A stretch of 64,000 bases of DNA. It comes from Nitrogeniibacter mangrovi (lineage in GTDB: Bacteria > Pseudomonadota > Gammaproteobacteria > Burkholderiales > Rhodocyclaceae). The DNA is taken from NCBI RefSeq assembly GCF_010983895.1, contig NZ_CP048836.1, positions 248,001 through 312,000 of the forward strand, written 5' to 3'. This document shows positions 40,917 through 52,554 of this stretch, one piece after another (position 1 is the stretch's first letter; each line of letters begins with the position of its first letter). The position numbers were made by a program, and so were the translations under genes. The notes beneath the pieces are model-generated. The model was not told where the DNA came from. It saw nothing but the letters and a program-made list of their open reading frames with translations, and did no database searches.

Positions 40917-43016
40917 ATGACAAGAAAACGGGGCTTGCGTCAGGGCGCAGCTTTGCTCTTGGCATGCGGATGGTGCTTCGGCGCCGCCGCGGCCACCACC
41001 GATGACGATGCGGCGGACCTGCGCCAGCTCATGCAGGTGCTCGATCAGCAGACCGAGATCGCCACCAAGACACGCCTGAACGCGGACTACGTGCCCGGCC
41101 TGGTGACCGTGCTCCATGGCGAGGAGCTGGTCGAGCTGGGCGTGCGTACGGTGTGGGAAGCCCTCCGGCTGGTGCCGGGCGTGGAGCCCTCGATCGACCA
41201 GATCGGCGGCCGCCAGACCCTGGTGCGCGGCGTTGGCGGCAACTTCGCCTCCGGCAACATGAAGATCCTCCTCAATGGCCGCTCGATGAACTCGGCCCTG
41301 ACGGCCAATGCCAATCCGGTCCTGAACCTGCCGGTCGAGCTGGTCGACCACATCGAGGTGGTGCGCGGGCCGGGCTCGGCGGTGCACGGGGAGTTCGCCT
41401 ATGCCGGCGTGCTCAACGTGATCACCCGCAAGCAGGCCAGCGGCGGCTTCGTGCGCGCCGACGAACACGACACCTACACCGGCGGCGCCTTCACCAGCTG
41501 GCAGAGCGCGGACGGCCACAGCGGCGGCAGCATCAACGCGGGCGGCTGGAGCGCGCGCGGCGCCGGCGTTGATTCGGGCCGGGACGCGCTCTACAACGGC
41601 AACAACGCCATGCAGTCGGCGCTGTCCAATGCGCCGGGGCCGGTCAATGACCGTATGGAGCAGCGCTCCTTGCTGCTGGATCTCTATCACGACGCCCTGT
41701 CCCTGTCCTTCGCCTACGTCGAGGATGGTTACGGCGATCATTTCGGCACCATCAACGTCCTCGATGCGTCGGATGCGCGTGGAACCGACTACCGCAACCG
41801 GTACCTGACGCTGGGCGGCAAGGGGCAGTGGACGCTGGCCGAGGATCTGCGCGGCAGCGTGTCGCTGGGCTGGCAGCAGTTCCAGAACAGCTACGACATC
41901 CGGATGTTGCCGAAGGGTTTTGTCTGGCTCAACTCCGCCTACGCGCCCACCCTGTTGCCGGACGGCTACACCTCCGAGGGCTTCTACGAGGAGCAGCGCC
42001 TGTCGGCCGATGCCGATCTGGTGTGGGAAGGGTGGACGAATCATCGCCTGCTGATGGCGCTGGGGGCGACACGCATCGACGTCCAGGACGCCTGGCAGCG
42101 CAACAACATCGACCCGGTGACCAAGAACCCGCTCGCCGTGCCGACCCGGTATGTCCACGACGACGGCATTCCCTGGCCCGGCGAGGATCGCAGCCGTCGC
42201 ATCCTCAGCGTCACGATGCAGGACGAATACCGCGCCAGCGAGGACGTGACCGTCACCGCCGGGGTTCGTTACGACGACTACGACGACTTCGGCCACAACA
42301 CCTCGCCGCGGCTGGCGGCGGTGTGGCGGCTCGGGCGGCATCACATCCTCAAGGCGCAGTACGCCGAGGCGTTCCGCCCGCCCGCGTTCTACGAGACCGC
42401 CTTCAAACCCGACCTGCGGCCCGAGACCATCCGCACCGCAGAGCTCGCCTACGTGTTCAAGTCGCCTGATACCGAGTTCCGGCTGATCGGCTTCCGCTCG
42501 GGACTGCACGACCTGATCGTCGACGCCGGCATTCTCGGCTTCGACAACGTGAATGACGTGCGCACCCGCGGGGTGGAGATGGAACTGCGCCAGCGCTTCG
42601 GCCCGCGCTGGCGGCTCGAGGCCAATCTGAGCCTGGCCGACAGCACCCAGGTCGATACGGGTGACCCGGTGGCCGGCGCCGCCGACCGGCTGGCCAACGT
42701 GGTGCTGCGCTACGAGCCCGGCGCGCACCAGGACTACGCCCTGTGGGTGCGCCATGTGGGCGACCGCGAACGCGAGTCCAACGATACCCGCGAGTCCCTC
42801 TCCGGCTATCAGACCGTCGACCTGAGTGCCAACATCGGCCTGCCGGGCGTGCATGCGGCGACGGTTCGGTTCGGGGTGCGCAACCTCTTCGATCGCCAGA
42901 TCCGCTACCCGGCGCCCATGACGCTGGACTGGCTCGGTGGCGCGATCCCGTCGTATGCGAACGACTATCGCCAGCCCGGCCGCACCGGCTGGATCGAGCT
43001 GTCCTGGTCGCTCTGA
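40917..43016 (+). CDS. TonB-dependent outer-membrane receptor
   Basis: A 699-residue receptor. A signal peptide (RQGAALLLACGWCFGAAAA) is followed by a plug domain with ELGVRTVWEALRLVPGVEPS, RQTLVRGVGGNF and the VELVDHIEVVRGPGSAVHGE segment. The rest is a 22-strand type barrel ending GWIELSWSL, with the aromatic C-terminal residue expected for BAM insertion, here followed by Leu. ATG at 40917 has AGGGG just before it. No TonB box could be placed with confidence. The plug sequence is not that of a known siderophore receptor. The following four genes probably belong to the same unit, suggesting that ligand uptake is tied to signalling. Confidence 0.88.
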   Translation: MTRKRGLRQGAALLLACGWCFGAAAATTDDDAADLRQLMQVLDQQTEIATKTRLNADYVPGLVTVLHGEELVELGVRTVWEALRLVPGVEPSIDQIGGRQTLVRGVGGNFASGNMKILLNGRSMNSALTANANPVLNLPVELVDHIEVVRGPGSAVHGEFAYAGVLNVITRKQASGGFVRADEHDTYTGGAFTSWQSADGHSGGSINAGGWSARGAGVDSGRDALYNGNNAMQSALSNAPGPVNDRMEQRSLLLDLYHDALSLSFAYVEDGYGDHFGTINVLDASDARGTDYRNRYLTLGGKGQWTLAEDLRGSVSLGWQQFQNSYDIRMLPKGFVWLNSAYAPTLLPDGYTSEGFYEEQRLSADADLVWEGWTNHRLLMALGATRIDVQDAWQRNNIDPVTKNPLAVPTRYVHDDGIPWPGEDRSRRILSVTMQDEYRASEDVTVTAGVRYDDYDDFGHNTSPRLAAVWRLGRHHILKAQYAEAFRPPAFYETAFKPDLRPETIRTAELAYVFKSPDTEFRLIGFRSGLHDLIVDAGILGFDNVNDVRTRGVEMELRQRFGPRWRLEANLSLADSTQVDTGDPVAGAADRLANVVLRYEPGAHQDYALWVRHVGDRERESNDTRESLSGYQTVDLSANIGLPGVHAATVRFGVRNLFDRQIRYPAPMTLDWLGGAIPSYANDYRQPGRTGWIELSWSL

Positions 43017-43061
43017 GCGGTCCGATCTCACGCCAAAGAACAACAAGAGGACATCCCCCCA

Positions 43062-44996
43062 ATGCACGCCCTGACACCGTCGACCGATTTTCTCGTCCTG
43101 CAGAGCCTCAACTATCTGCTCACCGTGTTCATGCTGGTGCATGCCTGGCGGCGGCAGCGCGGCCTGTTGTGGGTGATTCCCGCCGCCATCGTGTTCGGTT
43201 TTCTGATCGAGTACTCGCAGGTCTCCAAGGCGGTGCCGCCGTACCGCTACACCCAGGCGCTGGTGGCGCTGCCCGGGCCGGTGCCCCTGGGCGTGGTGCT
43301 CAGTTGGGGCACCATCATCTACGCGGTGCTCGCCACCGTGCGCACCCTGCGCCTGTCGCCATGGGTGCTGCCCATTGTCGCCGGCCTGCTCGCCACGGCC
43401 ATCGATTTCGTCTCCGATCCGGCCTTCGTCTCCCTGGATTTCTGGGTGTGGGCCAAGCCGGGTGACTGGTTCGGCATTCCCTGGACCAACTACGTGGGCT
43501 GGTTCGTCATCGTCGCCGGCTATGCGGCCTGGTTCGAGCTGCTGTTGCGGCGCGGGCCGGCCCGTCCGGCCTTTCGCGCGCTGGCGCCGTGGCTGGCGGT
43601 GCCGCTGGCCTTCGGCAGCTTCATGGCGGTCATGATCGGCTATCTGTGGGTCGAATCGCTGGCGATCATCGATCCGACCATGCTGGTGGCCGCGTTCTTC
43701 GGCCTGTGGCTGATGCTGGCGATCCGGCCGCTGCTGCGCGCGCCGGCGGACGTGACCCTCGATCCGGGGGTGCTGGCGCCGCCCCTGTTCCTCTATGGCG
43801 CCTCGCTGTTCATCCTCTTCGCCACCGGGCTGCACCACCGCACCCCGGCGCTGGCGCTGGTGCTGCCGGTGTTCGCCCTGTTCGGCCTGAGCGGCTTCCT
43901 GTGGCCGGCGCGTGGCCGGCTGGGCCTGCACAGTCTCAGCGGCGGCGCGGGCAGCGGCCGCCGGCGTCACCTGCTGGCGGCGATGGTGCTGGCCATGGCG
44001 GCCGGTTTCGGCCTGGCCGCCATGCATCCGCACAAGGGGCTCATCGGCCCGGTCACGCTGCCCGGCGACGATGCCTTCCTGCCCGACCAGGACGTGCAGT
44101 GGTGGTACTGGACGGGGCATCTGGAGACCGCCGAAGGGCGCCGTTTCGGCTTCGAGGTGGTGTTCTTCAGCTTCGACAGCTTCCTGTTCATGCGCGACCA
44201 GCTCACCCAGGTCGCCATCACCGACGTGGCCGCCGACCGCTTCCGCTTCGGCGAACACCTCAAGTTCCATCTGCCACGCAAGACCGACAAGCGCTTCGAT
44301 CTGAACGCCGGCCCCCATGACATCATCCGTGCGGTGGGCGACGACCGGGTCGATCGCATCCACAGCGAGGTGGGCGGCTATGTGCTCGATCTCGAGATGC
44401 AGGCGACCAAGCCGACCGCGCTGCACTACGGCGGCGATGCCCATCCCTATCGCTTTGGCGGCTACACCTACTACTACTCGCGGGTGCGGATGGCGACCCG
44501 CGGGACCATCACCGTGGACGGCAAGACCTACCACGTGACCGGCACCAGCTGGTACGACCGCCAGTACGGCGAGCTCTACCAGGCCATCGTCAAGGGCTGG
44601 CAGTGGTTCGCCATCGAGCTCGACGACAATCGCCAGATCATGCTCTACGACATCCTCGGCAAGTCCAACCGGGTCGAGCGCGCCGGCTCCATCACCGATG
44701 CCGAGGGCCATACCCGGCCGATCATGGGCGACCAGTTCCAGGTCGAGGTGCTCGGCCACTGGAAGAGCCCGCACACCGGATGTACCTACCCGTCCGGCTG
44801 GCGTGTTACCGTCGAGGGCCAAACGTACGAGGTCCAACCCATGGTGCAGGATCAGGAGCTGCGTGCGAAACACGGATTCTGGCCCGGCCCCGAATACTGG
44901 GAGGGGGCGGCCACGGTCGGCGGCGACAACGCCGGCAAGGCCTACGTCGAACTCAATGGTTTCTGCAGAAGCGTCGAAGGGACTGTGGCTGACTGA
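43062..44996 (+). CDS. Fusion of CruF/DUF422-like membrane domain with CrtC/AttH-like hydratase domain
   Basis: A 644-residue protein in one uninterrupted frame. Residues 1-310 are polytopic, with FLVLQSLNYLLTVFMLVHAW, WVIPAAIVFGFLIEYSQVSK, and PIVAGLLATAIDFVSDPAFV followed by FWVWAKPGDWFGIPWTNYVG; this is the carotenoid-biosynthesis DUF422 (CruF) pattern. After a last helix (HLLAAMVLAMAAGFGLAA), residues of about 335-644 are a CrtC/AttH-type lipocalin: DVQWWYWTGHLETAEGRRFG, HVTGTSWYDRQYGELY, QWFAIELDDNRQIMLYDI and GPEYWEGAATVGG. Both halves resemble families of carotenoid 1,2-hydratases, but no other carotenoid gene is present, so the substrate may be another lipid or terpenoid. The C-terminal half probably faces the periplasm. 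It starts 45 bases after the receptor gene. Confidence 0.8.
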   Translation: MHALTPSTDFLVLQSLNYLLTVFMLVHAWRRQRGLLWVIPAAIVFGFLIEYSQVSKAVPPYRYTQALVALPGPVPLGVVLSWGTIIYAVLATVRTLRLSPWVLPIVAGLLATAIDFVSDPAFVSLDFWVWAKPGDWFGIPWTNYVGWFVIVAGYAAWFELLLRRGPARPAFRALAPWLAVPLAFGSFMAVMIGYLWVESLAIIDPTMLVAAFFGLWLMLAIRPLLRAPADVTLDPGVLAPPLFLYGASLFILFATGLHHRTPALALVLPVFALFGLSGFLWPARGRLGLHSLSGGAGSGRRRHLLAAMVLAMAAGFGLAAMHPHKGLIGPVTLPGDDAFLPDQDVQWWYWTGHLETAEGRRFGFEVVFFSFDSFLFMRDQLTQVAITDVAADRFRFGEHLKFHLPRKTDKRFDLNAGPHDIIRAVGDDRVDRIHSEVGGYVLDLEMQATKPTALHYGGDAHPYRFGGYTYYYSRVRMATRGTITVDGKTYHVTGTSWYDRQYGELYQAIVKGWQWFAIELDDNRQIMLYDILGKSNRVERAGSITDAEGHTRPIMGDQFQVEVLGHWKSPHTGCTYPSGWRVTVEGQTYEVQPMVQDQELRAKHGFWPGPEYWEGAATVGGDNAGKAYVELNGFCRSVEGTVAD

Positions 44997-45054
44997 GCGC
45001 GCCGGCGCGCCGCGGCGGCCCGCATCGCCCCGCCGCCCGCGCGGCCGGGGCTGG

Positions 45055-45601
45055 ATGCGCTCCCTGTGCGCCACCCTGGCGGCGCTGATCCTGATCGGTT
45101 CGCCCTGGCTCGGCGCGGTCGCGGCCGACGAATACGATGCCCGGCGCGTGGCGGTGGGCATCAACCTCTTCCCCGCCGTACTCGCCGCCGACCAAGACAT
45201 CGGCAAGAAGCGCAGCGGCGACGCCCTGCGGGTGCTGCTGGTCTATCGCGACGACGCCGCGCAGGTCGAGCGCCTCGCCCAGGGCCTGCGCGACAAGGGC
45301 GCGATCCGGGGCATCCCGCTGGCGGTGGACATCGTGCCGGTCGAGGCCTTGCTGGATCAGCGTCGCGATCACATTGCGGGCGTGTTCGTCGCCCAGCGTC
45401 TGGGCGAGGACACGACCGCCCTTGTCGATTATTGTCGGCGCCACCACCTGCTGAGCTTCTCGCCCTTCGAGGGCGACGTGGAGCGGGGCGTGGCGGCGGG
45501 CATCGCGGTCAGCGACCGGGTCCTGCCCTATGTGAACGTGGCCGCGCTGGATGCCGCCGGCGTGCGCATCAAACCCTTCTTCCTGCGGATCGCCGAGCGC
45601 T

Positions 45602-45615
<14 letters not shown>
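45055..45615 (+). CDS. YfiR-like (DUF4154) periplasmic protein
   Basis: A 186-residue exported protein. ATG at 45055 starts a signal (RSLCATLAALILIGSPWLGA) and is chosen over an in-frame ATG at 44959, which would place a long Arg/Pro-rich tail before it. The mature part (ALRVLLVYRDDAAQ, AGVFVAQRLGED, GIAVSDRVLPYVNVAALDAA then GVRIKPFFLRIAERY) resembles the YfiR/DUF4154 fold, periplasmic regulators that in Pseudomonas hold the cyclase YfiN inactive. Similarity is by pattern only. Its 3' end overlaps the histidine kinase gene by 14 bases, so the kinase is its probable partner. Confidence 0.68.
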
Positions 45616-48335
<2,720 letters not shown>

Positions 48336-48343
<8 letters not shown>

Positions 48344-49259
48344 GTCGAAACCACGCGTGCTGATCGTCGACGACGAGCGCTCGAACATCAACATCCTGGG
48401 CAACCTGCTGGTGCCCGAGTTCGACGTGGTGGTGGCCACCGACGGTGCCGCCGCGCTCAACCGCGCCTTCGCCGAGCAGCGGCCCGACCTGATCCTGCTC
48501 GACGTGATGATGCCGGGCATGGACGGCTACGAAGTGTGTCGCCGCCTCAAGGCCGACGAGGCGACGCGCGACATCCCCGTGATCTTCATCTCCGCCATGG
48601 GCGAGGAGGACGACGAGGCGCTGGGCTTGCAGATCGGCGCGGTGGACTACGTGACCAAGCCGTTTTCCCCGCCCATTCTCAAGATGCGCATCCGCACCCA
48701 TGTGGAACTCAAGCGCCTGCGCGACCACTGGCAGCGCCTGTCGACGGTGGACGGGCTCACCCAGATCGCCAACCGGCGCGCCTTCGACGAGGCCCTGGCC
48801 TCGGCCTGGCGCTGCGGCATCCGGCTTGGGCATCCACTGGCGCTGATCCTCGCCGACGTGGACCATTTCAAGGCCTACAACGACCACCACGGCCATGCCG
48901 AGGGCGACCGCTGCCTGTACACCGTGGCGCAGGCGCTGGCGGCACAGACCAAGCGCGCCTGCGACACCGTCGCCCGCTATGGCGGAGAGGAGTTCGTGTG
49001 CCTGATGCCGGGTGTGGACCTGGCCGGCGCCCAGACCGTCGCGCAGCGCATGGGCGCGGCGGTGGCGGAAGCGGCGATTCCTCACCGCCACCCGATCGTG
49101 GACGGCACGGTCAGCATCAGCATCGGCGTCGCGGTGGTGGTGCCGAGCGTCGACCTGGCGCCGGAGGTACTACTGGTCGAGGCCGACCGCCGTCTCTACG
49201 AGGCCAAGCGGGCCGGGCGCAACCGCCTGTGTGCCGGATCGGTGGATGCGCCCGGCTGA
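48336..49259 (+). CDS. REC-GGDEF response regulator (diguanylate cyclase)
   Basis: A 307-residue protein that should make c-di-GMP on phosphorylation. The receiver has VDDERSN at the N terminus and LILLDVMMPGMDG with Asp about 56; TKPFSPPILKMRIRTHVELK ends the domain. The GGDEF domain begins DGLTQIANRRAFDEAL and has the active-site motif RYGGEEFVCL. RACD, five residues before GGEEF, fits the RxxD product-inhibition site. The active form is therefore likely. ATG at 48336 overlaps the kinase gene by eight bases. This is a PleD/WspR-type output for the kinase; dmpR begins 105 bases later. Confidence 0.93.
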
Positions 49260-49364
49260 TCCGCGCGGCGCTGGGCTACACTGAGTCTTCCTTCGCGCGC
49301 GTGGATCCCCACCGCGGCGCGGATGACGAGCGACCCGGACGAGGTCGCGGCCAAGGAGACAGGC

Positions 49365-51047
49365 ATGGCGGTCGACCCGCTCATCGAGAAATTCAACCTG
49401 CGCTCGCGCTTGCGCTTCGATCTGGATGCGGGGCGGATCTGGCTGGGCGAGAACCGCATGCTGCTGCTCCACGCCCAGTCGCTCGGCGCCCTGCGCCGCG
49501 AGCTGTTCGACACCCTCGGGGCGACGCGGGCCAAGGGCTTGCTGTTGCGCATGGGCTTCCTTTCCGGGCAGAAGGATGCGGAGCTGGCGCGCAAGCTGGT
49601 GGGCGAGGGGGACAACTTCGACGTGTTCCGCATCGGCCCGCAGCTGCACGCCTTCGAGGGGCTGGTCAAGGTCAAGGTGTCCGACAACGCGGCCATCGAC
49701 TGGTCCCGGCGGATCTTCCGCGGCGAGGCCGAATGGGAGGGTTCCTGGGAGGCCGAGTCGCACCTGCAGTCCTTCGGCCCCGGCGACGAGCCGGCGTGCT
49801 GGTCGCTGGTGGGCTACGCCTCGGGCTACACCTCGAACTTCTTCAAGCGCCAGATCGTGTTCAAGGAAACCCATTGCGTGGCGCGCGGCGACGAGCACTG
49901 CGTCATCGTCGGCAAGCCGGTCGAGGAGTGGGGCGACGACCCCTATCTGGCGTATTTCGATCCCGAGGACGTGGACGGGCTGCTGCGCAAGATGGCGGCC
50001 GAGCTCGACGAGTTGCGCGGCCGCCTGCGCACCCAGGTCAGCCCCGGCTGGCTGGTGGGCAGCTCGGCCCCCTTCCGCCACGCCTTCGACCTGCTCAGCA
50101 AGGCGGCGCGCAGCCCCATCAACGTGCTCCTGCTCGGCGAGACCGGCGTCGGCAAGGAGCTGTTCGCCCGCTGGCTGCATGAACACAGCGAGCGCGCCGC
50201 GCGGCCCTTCGTCGCCATCAACTGTGGCGCCATCCCGCACGAGCTGATCGAGTCGGAGCTGTTCGGCGTGCAGAAGGGCGCGTTCACCGGCGCCCAGCAG
50301 TCGCGCCCCGGGCGTTTCGAGCGGGCCGACGGCGGCACCCTGTTCCTCGACGAAGTGGGCGATCTGTCGCCCGCCACCCAGGTGAAGCTGCTGCGCGTGC
50401 TCCAGAGCGGCGAGCTGGAGCGTCTCGGCGACCAGCACACGCGCACCGTGGACGTGCGCGTGGTGGCGGCCACCAACGTGGACCTCAAGCAGGCGATCGC
50501 GGACGGGCGCTTCCGCGCCGACCTGTATTACCGCCTCGCCACCTATCCGGTCACGATCCCGCCGCTGCGCGAACGCAAGAGCGACATCCCCCTGCTGGTC
50601 GCGGCCCTGACGACCAAGTACGTGAAGCGCTACGACAAGCGCATCGAGGGCGTCTCCGACCGCGCCATGGAGACGCTCATGGCCCACGACTGGCCCGGCA
50701 ACGTGCGCGAGCTGGAGAACCTGGTCGAGCGCGGCGTGCTGCTGGCCCCCGAAGGCGGGCGCATCGAGCTCGAGCACCTGTTCGCCGAACCGCCGGCCCA
50801 GGCCGACGTCGGGCTCGACGCCTCCGGCGTGGTCGGCCGCGCCGATGTCGTGCGCCGCGAGCGCACCTGCGAGGCCCTGCTCGACGAGCCCTTCGACCTC
50901 AACGCCTTCGAGCGCCGCATGCTCGATCTGGCGGTGGCGCGCGCCGGCGGCAACCTGGCCCGCGCGGCGCGCATGCTGGGCATCACCCGGCGCCAGCTGG
51001 ACTACCGGCTCAAGCGCGACCGCGCCGATCGCCCGTCCCGGGCCTGA
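49365..51047 (+). CDS. dmpR: DmpR/XylR-type sigma54-dependent activator
   Basis: A 560-residue phenol-responsive activator. Residues of about 10-200 are the XylR_N/V4R effector domain (LRFDLDAGRIWLGENRMLLL, LVGYASGYTSNFF, ARGDEHCVIVG). The AAA+ domain has GETGVGKELFARWLHEHSER, GAFTGA for sigma54 contact and GTLFLDEVGDLSP; the C terminus has a FIS-type helix-turn-helix (LARAARMLGITRRQLDYRL). ATG at 49365 has AAGGAG six bases before it and gives the usual DmpR length (563); an upstream ATG at 49323 has no such site. It lies just upstream of its apparent target operon, on the same strand. Confidence 0.92.
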   Translation: MAVDPLIEKFNLRSRLRFDLDAGRIWLGENRMLLLHAQSLGALRRELFDTLGATRAKGLLLRMGFLSGQKDAELARKLVGEGDNFDVFRIGPQLHAFEGLVKVKVSDNAAIDWSRRIFRGEAEWEGSWEAESHLQSFGPGDEPACWSLVGYASGYTSNFFKRQIVFKETHCVARGDEHCVIVGKPVEEWGDDPYLAYFDPEDVDGLLRKMAAELDELRGRLRTQVSPGWLVGSSAPFRHAFDLLSKAARSPINVLLLGETGVGKELFARWLHEHSERAARPFVAINCGAIPHELIESELFGVQKGAFTGAQQSRPGRFERADGGTLFLDEVGDLSPATQVKLLRVLQSGELERLGDQHTRTVDVRVVAATNVDLKQAIADGRFRADLYYRLATYPVTIPPLRERKSDIPLLVAALTTKYVKRYDKRIEGVSDRAMETLMAHDWPGNVRELENLVERGVLLAPEGGRIELEHLFAEPPAQADVGLDASGVVGRADVVRRERTCEALLDEPFDLNAFERRMLDLAVARAGGNLARAARMLGITRRQLDYRLKRDRADRPSRA

Positions 51048-51055
51048 GGCGTGGA

Positions 51056-51071
51056 TCGACCAATTGGTCGA
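51056..51071. promoter_or_regulatory. DmpR upstream activating site 1
   Basis: TCGACCAATTGGTCGA is a perfect 16-bp palindrome similar to the XylR/DmpR consensus TTGATCAATTGATCAA. It lies nine bases after the dmpR stop. Confidence 0.75.
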
Positions 51072-51084
51072 CATCCTGGATTCG

Positions 51085-51100
51085 TTGACCAAATGGTCAA
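51085..51100. promoter_or_regulatory. DmpR upstream activating site 2
   Basis: TTGACCAAATGGTCAA is a second 16-bp palindromic site, its centre 29 bp from that of site 1, about three helical turns, as is usual for DmpR/XylR pairs. It is about 77 bases upstream of the -24 element. Confidence 0.78.
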
Positions 51101-51148
51101 ATCCGGGCGCACTGCGTTGTCCCTGAAGAATCGGGAAATCCTCCAGTA

Positions 51149-51161
51149 ATTCAATTGCTTG
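51149..51161 (+). promoter_or_regulatory. Possible IHF site in the phenol hydroxylase promoter
   Basis: ATTCAATTGCTTG fits the IHF consensus WATCAANNNNTTR with one mismatch and lies between the activator sites and the -24/-12 element. IHF bending is known at dmp-type promoters. Confidence 0.5.
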
Positions 51162-51168
51162 AATCCTC

Positions 51169-51184
51169 TGGCACGGCCTCTGCA
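51169..51184 (+). promoter_or_regulatory. Sigma54 -24/-12 promoter of the phenol hydroxylase operon
   Basis: TGGCACGGCCTCTGCA has the invariant GG and GC ten bases apart and a complete TGGCAC. Transcription should start near 51195. Two activator sites and an IHF-like site lie upstream and dmpL is 86 bases downstream. Confidence 0.85.
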
Positions 51185-51196
51185 TAAACCAGGCTG

Positions 51197-51229
51197 AGCG
51201 CACCATCAAAAAAATCGATCCGGTGCGCT
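51197..51229 (+). other. 5' leader hairpin before dmpL
   Basis: AGCGCACC (51197-51204) and GGTGCGCT (51222-51229) are perfectly complementary around a 17-base A-rich loop, starting at about +3 of the predicted mRNA. It may protect the 5' end. Confidence 0.5.
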
Positions 51230-51269
51230 GGCCGGCGATCCCGCGGGCCCCTGATGGAGGAGATCATTC

Positions 51270-52262
51270 ATGCAAATCGACCTTCGTACCGTAAGCATCG
51301 AGCCCCAGCGCAATGCCTACGATCACCTGGTCCGTCGCTTCGGCGACAAACCCGCCTCGCGCTACCAGGAGGGTAGCTACGACCTGCAGGCGGCCGAGAA
51401 CCTGCACTACCGACCCACCTGGGACCCGGATCAGGCGCTCTACGATCCGGCCATCACCCAGATCGTGATGGCCGACTGGCACGATCTGCGCGATCCGCGC
51501 CAGTTCTACTACAACACCTACACCCTCGCCCGGGCGCGGCAGCAGGAGGCCACCGAGGCCAACTTCGCCTTCGTCGAGGCGCGCGGCCTGATCGACCTGA
51601 TTGACCCGGCGCTGCGCGACACCGCGCTGGCGCTGCTGATGCCGCTGCGCCATGTCGCCTGGGGCGCCAACCAGAACAACACCTTCATCTGCGGCTATGG
51701 CTTCGGCGTCACCTTCACCCAGCCGTGCATGTACCACGCGATGGATCATCTGGCCGTCGCCCAGTACCTGTCGCGGCTCGGCCTGCTGCTGGCCGATGCG
51801 GGCGCGCTGGAGGCCGGCAAGCAGGCCTGGATGGACGACGCTGCCTGGCAGCCGCTGCGCCGTTACCTGGAGGACAGCATGGCGGTGCGCGACCCCTTCG
51901 CGCTGTTCGTGGCGCAGAACGCCGCGCTCGACGGGCTGCTCTACCCGCTGGTGTACGAGCACATCGTGGACGCGGTGTTCTCGGCCCAAGGCGGCAGCGC
52001 CCTGGCCATGCTGACCCAGTTCATGAGCGACTGGTTCGGCGAGACGCGCCGCTGGGTCGATGCGGTGCTCAAGGTGGCCGCGGCCGAGTCGGAGGCCAAT
52101 CGCGCCCAGATCGATCAGTGGCTGGACCACTGGCGCGATCGCGCGGTCGAGGCCCTGGGGCCGGTGGCCGCGCTGGCGCTCGGGGACGGCGCCGCCGAGG
52201 CGGTGGACGCACAGGTGAGCGCCTTCAATGCCCGCATGGGCAAGCTCGGCCTCGGCCAGTGA
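51270..52262 (+). CDS. dmpL: Phenol hydroxylase oxygenase beta subunit (DmpL/P1 type)
   Basis: A 330-residue beta subunit of a soluble multicomponent phenol hydroxylase. QRNAYDHLVRRFGDKPASRY at the N terminus and YNTYTLARARQQEATEANFA in the middle are typical of DmpL. It has no iron ligands itself and shapes the (LNO)2 oxygenase. It is the first gene after the sigma54 promoter; in the classical operon a dmpK gene would precede it, but only 75 bases separate the predicted mRNA start from this ATG. GGAGGAG-like sequence lies just upstream. Confidence 0.92.
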   Translation: MQIDLRTVSIEPQRNAYDHLVRRFGDKPASRYQEGSYDLQAAENLHYRPTWDPDQALYDPAITQIVMADWHDLRDPRQFYYNTYTLARARQQEATEANFAFVEARGLIDLIDPALRDTALALLMPLRHVAWGANQNNTFICGYGFGVTFTQPCMYHAMDHLAVAQYLSRLGLLLADAGALEAGKQAWMDDAAWQPLRRYLEDSMAVRDPFALFVAQNAALDGLLYPLVYEHIVDAVFSAQGGSALAMLTQFMSDWFGETRRWVDAVLKVAAAESEANRAQIDQWLDHWRDRAVEALGPVAALALGDGAAEAVDAQVSAFNARMGKLGLGQ

Positions 52263-52270
52263 GGGACGCC

Positions 52271-52540
52271 ATGTCGAACGTATTCATCGCCCTGCAGGCC
52301 AACGAGGAGACCCGTCCGGTGGTCGAGGCCATTGTCGCGGACAACCCGCTGGCGCGCATCGAGCATCAGCCCGCCATGGTCCGCATCGAGGCCCCGGACC
52401 GGCTCACCATCCGGCGCGACACCGTCGAGGCGCAGATCGGACGCGCCTACGACCTGCAGGAACTGCACATCAACCTGATCACCCTGTCGGGCAACGTAGA
52501 CGAGGACGAGGACACGCTGAGCCTCGTCTGGCACGGCTGA
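52271..52540 (+). CDS. dmpM: Phenol hydroxylase regulatory (effector) protein (DmpM/P2 type)
   Basis: An 89-residue cofactor-less activator of the MmoB/DmpM family. SNVFIALQANEETRPVVEAI and IGRAYDLQELHINLITLSGN are family motifs. It binds the oxygenase and is needed for full turnover. Start ATG at 52271 is nine bases after dmpL; dmpN begins 14 bases after its stop with AGGAGG in the gap. Confidence 0.93.
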   Translation: MSNVFIALQANEETRPVVEAIVADNPLARIEHQPAMVRIEAPDRLTIRRDTVEAQIGRAYDLQELHINLITLSGNVDEDEDTLSLVWHG

Positions 52541-52554
52541 AGGAGGACACCCCC

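Noticed and set aside
40917-45000. Carotenoid biosynthesis cluster
   Set aside because: Only the fusion protein resembles carotenoid enzymes; there is no phytoene synthase, desaturase or cyclase, so a pigment pathway is not supported.
40866-45206. A 1446-codon minus-strand open frame
   Set aside because: It is antisense to the TonB receptor, the fusion gene and the YfiR-like gene. Its His/Gln/Arg/Gly-rich composition is that of reverse-strand frames in high-GC DNA and it has no domain motifs.
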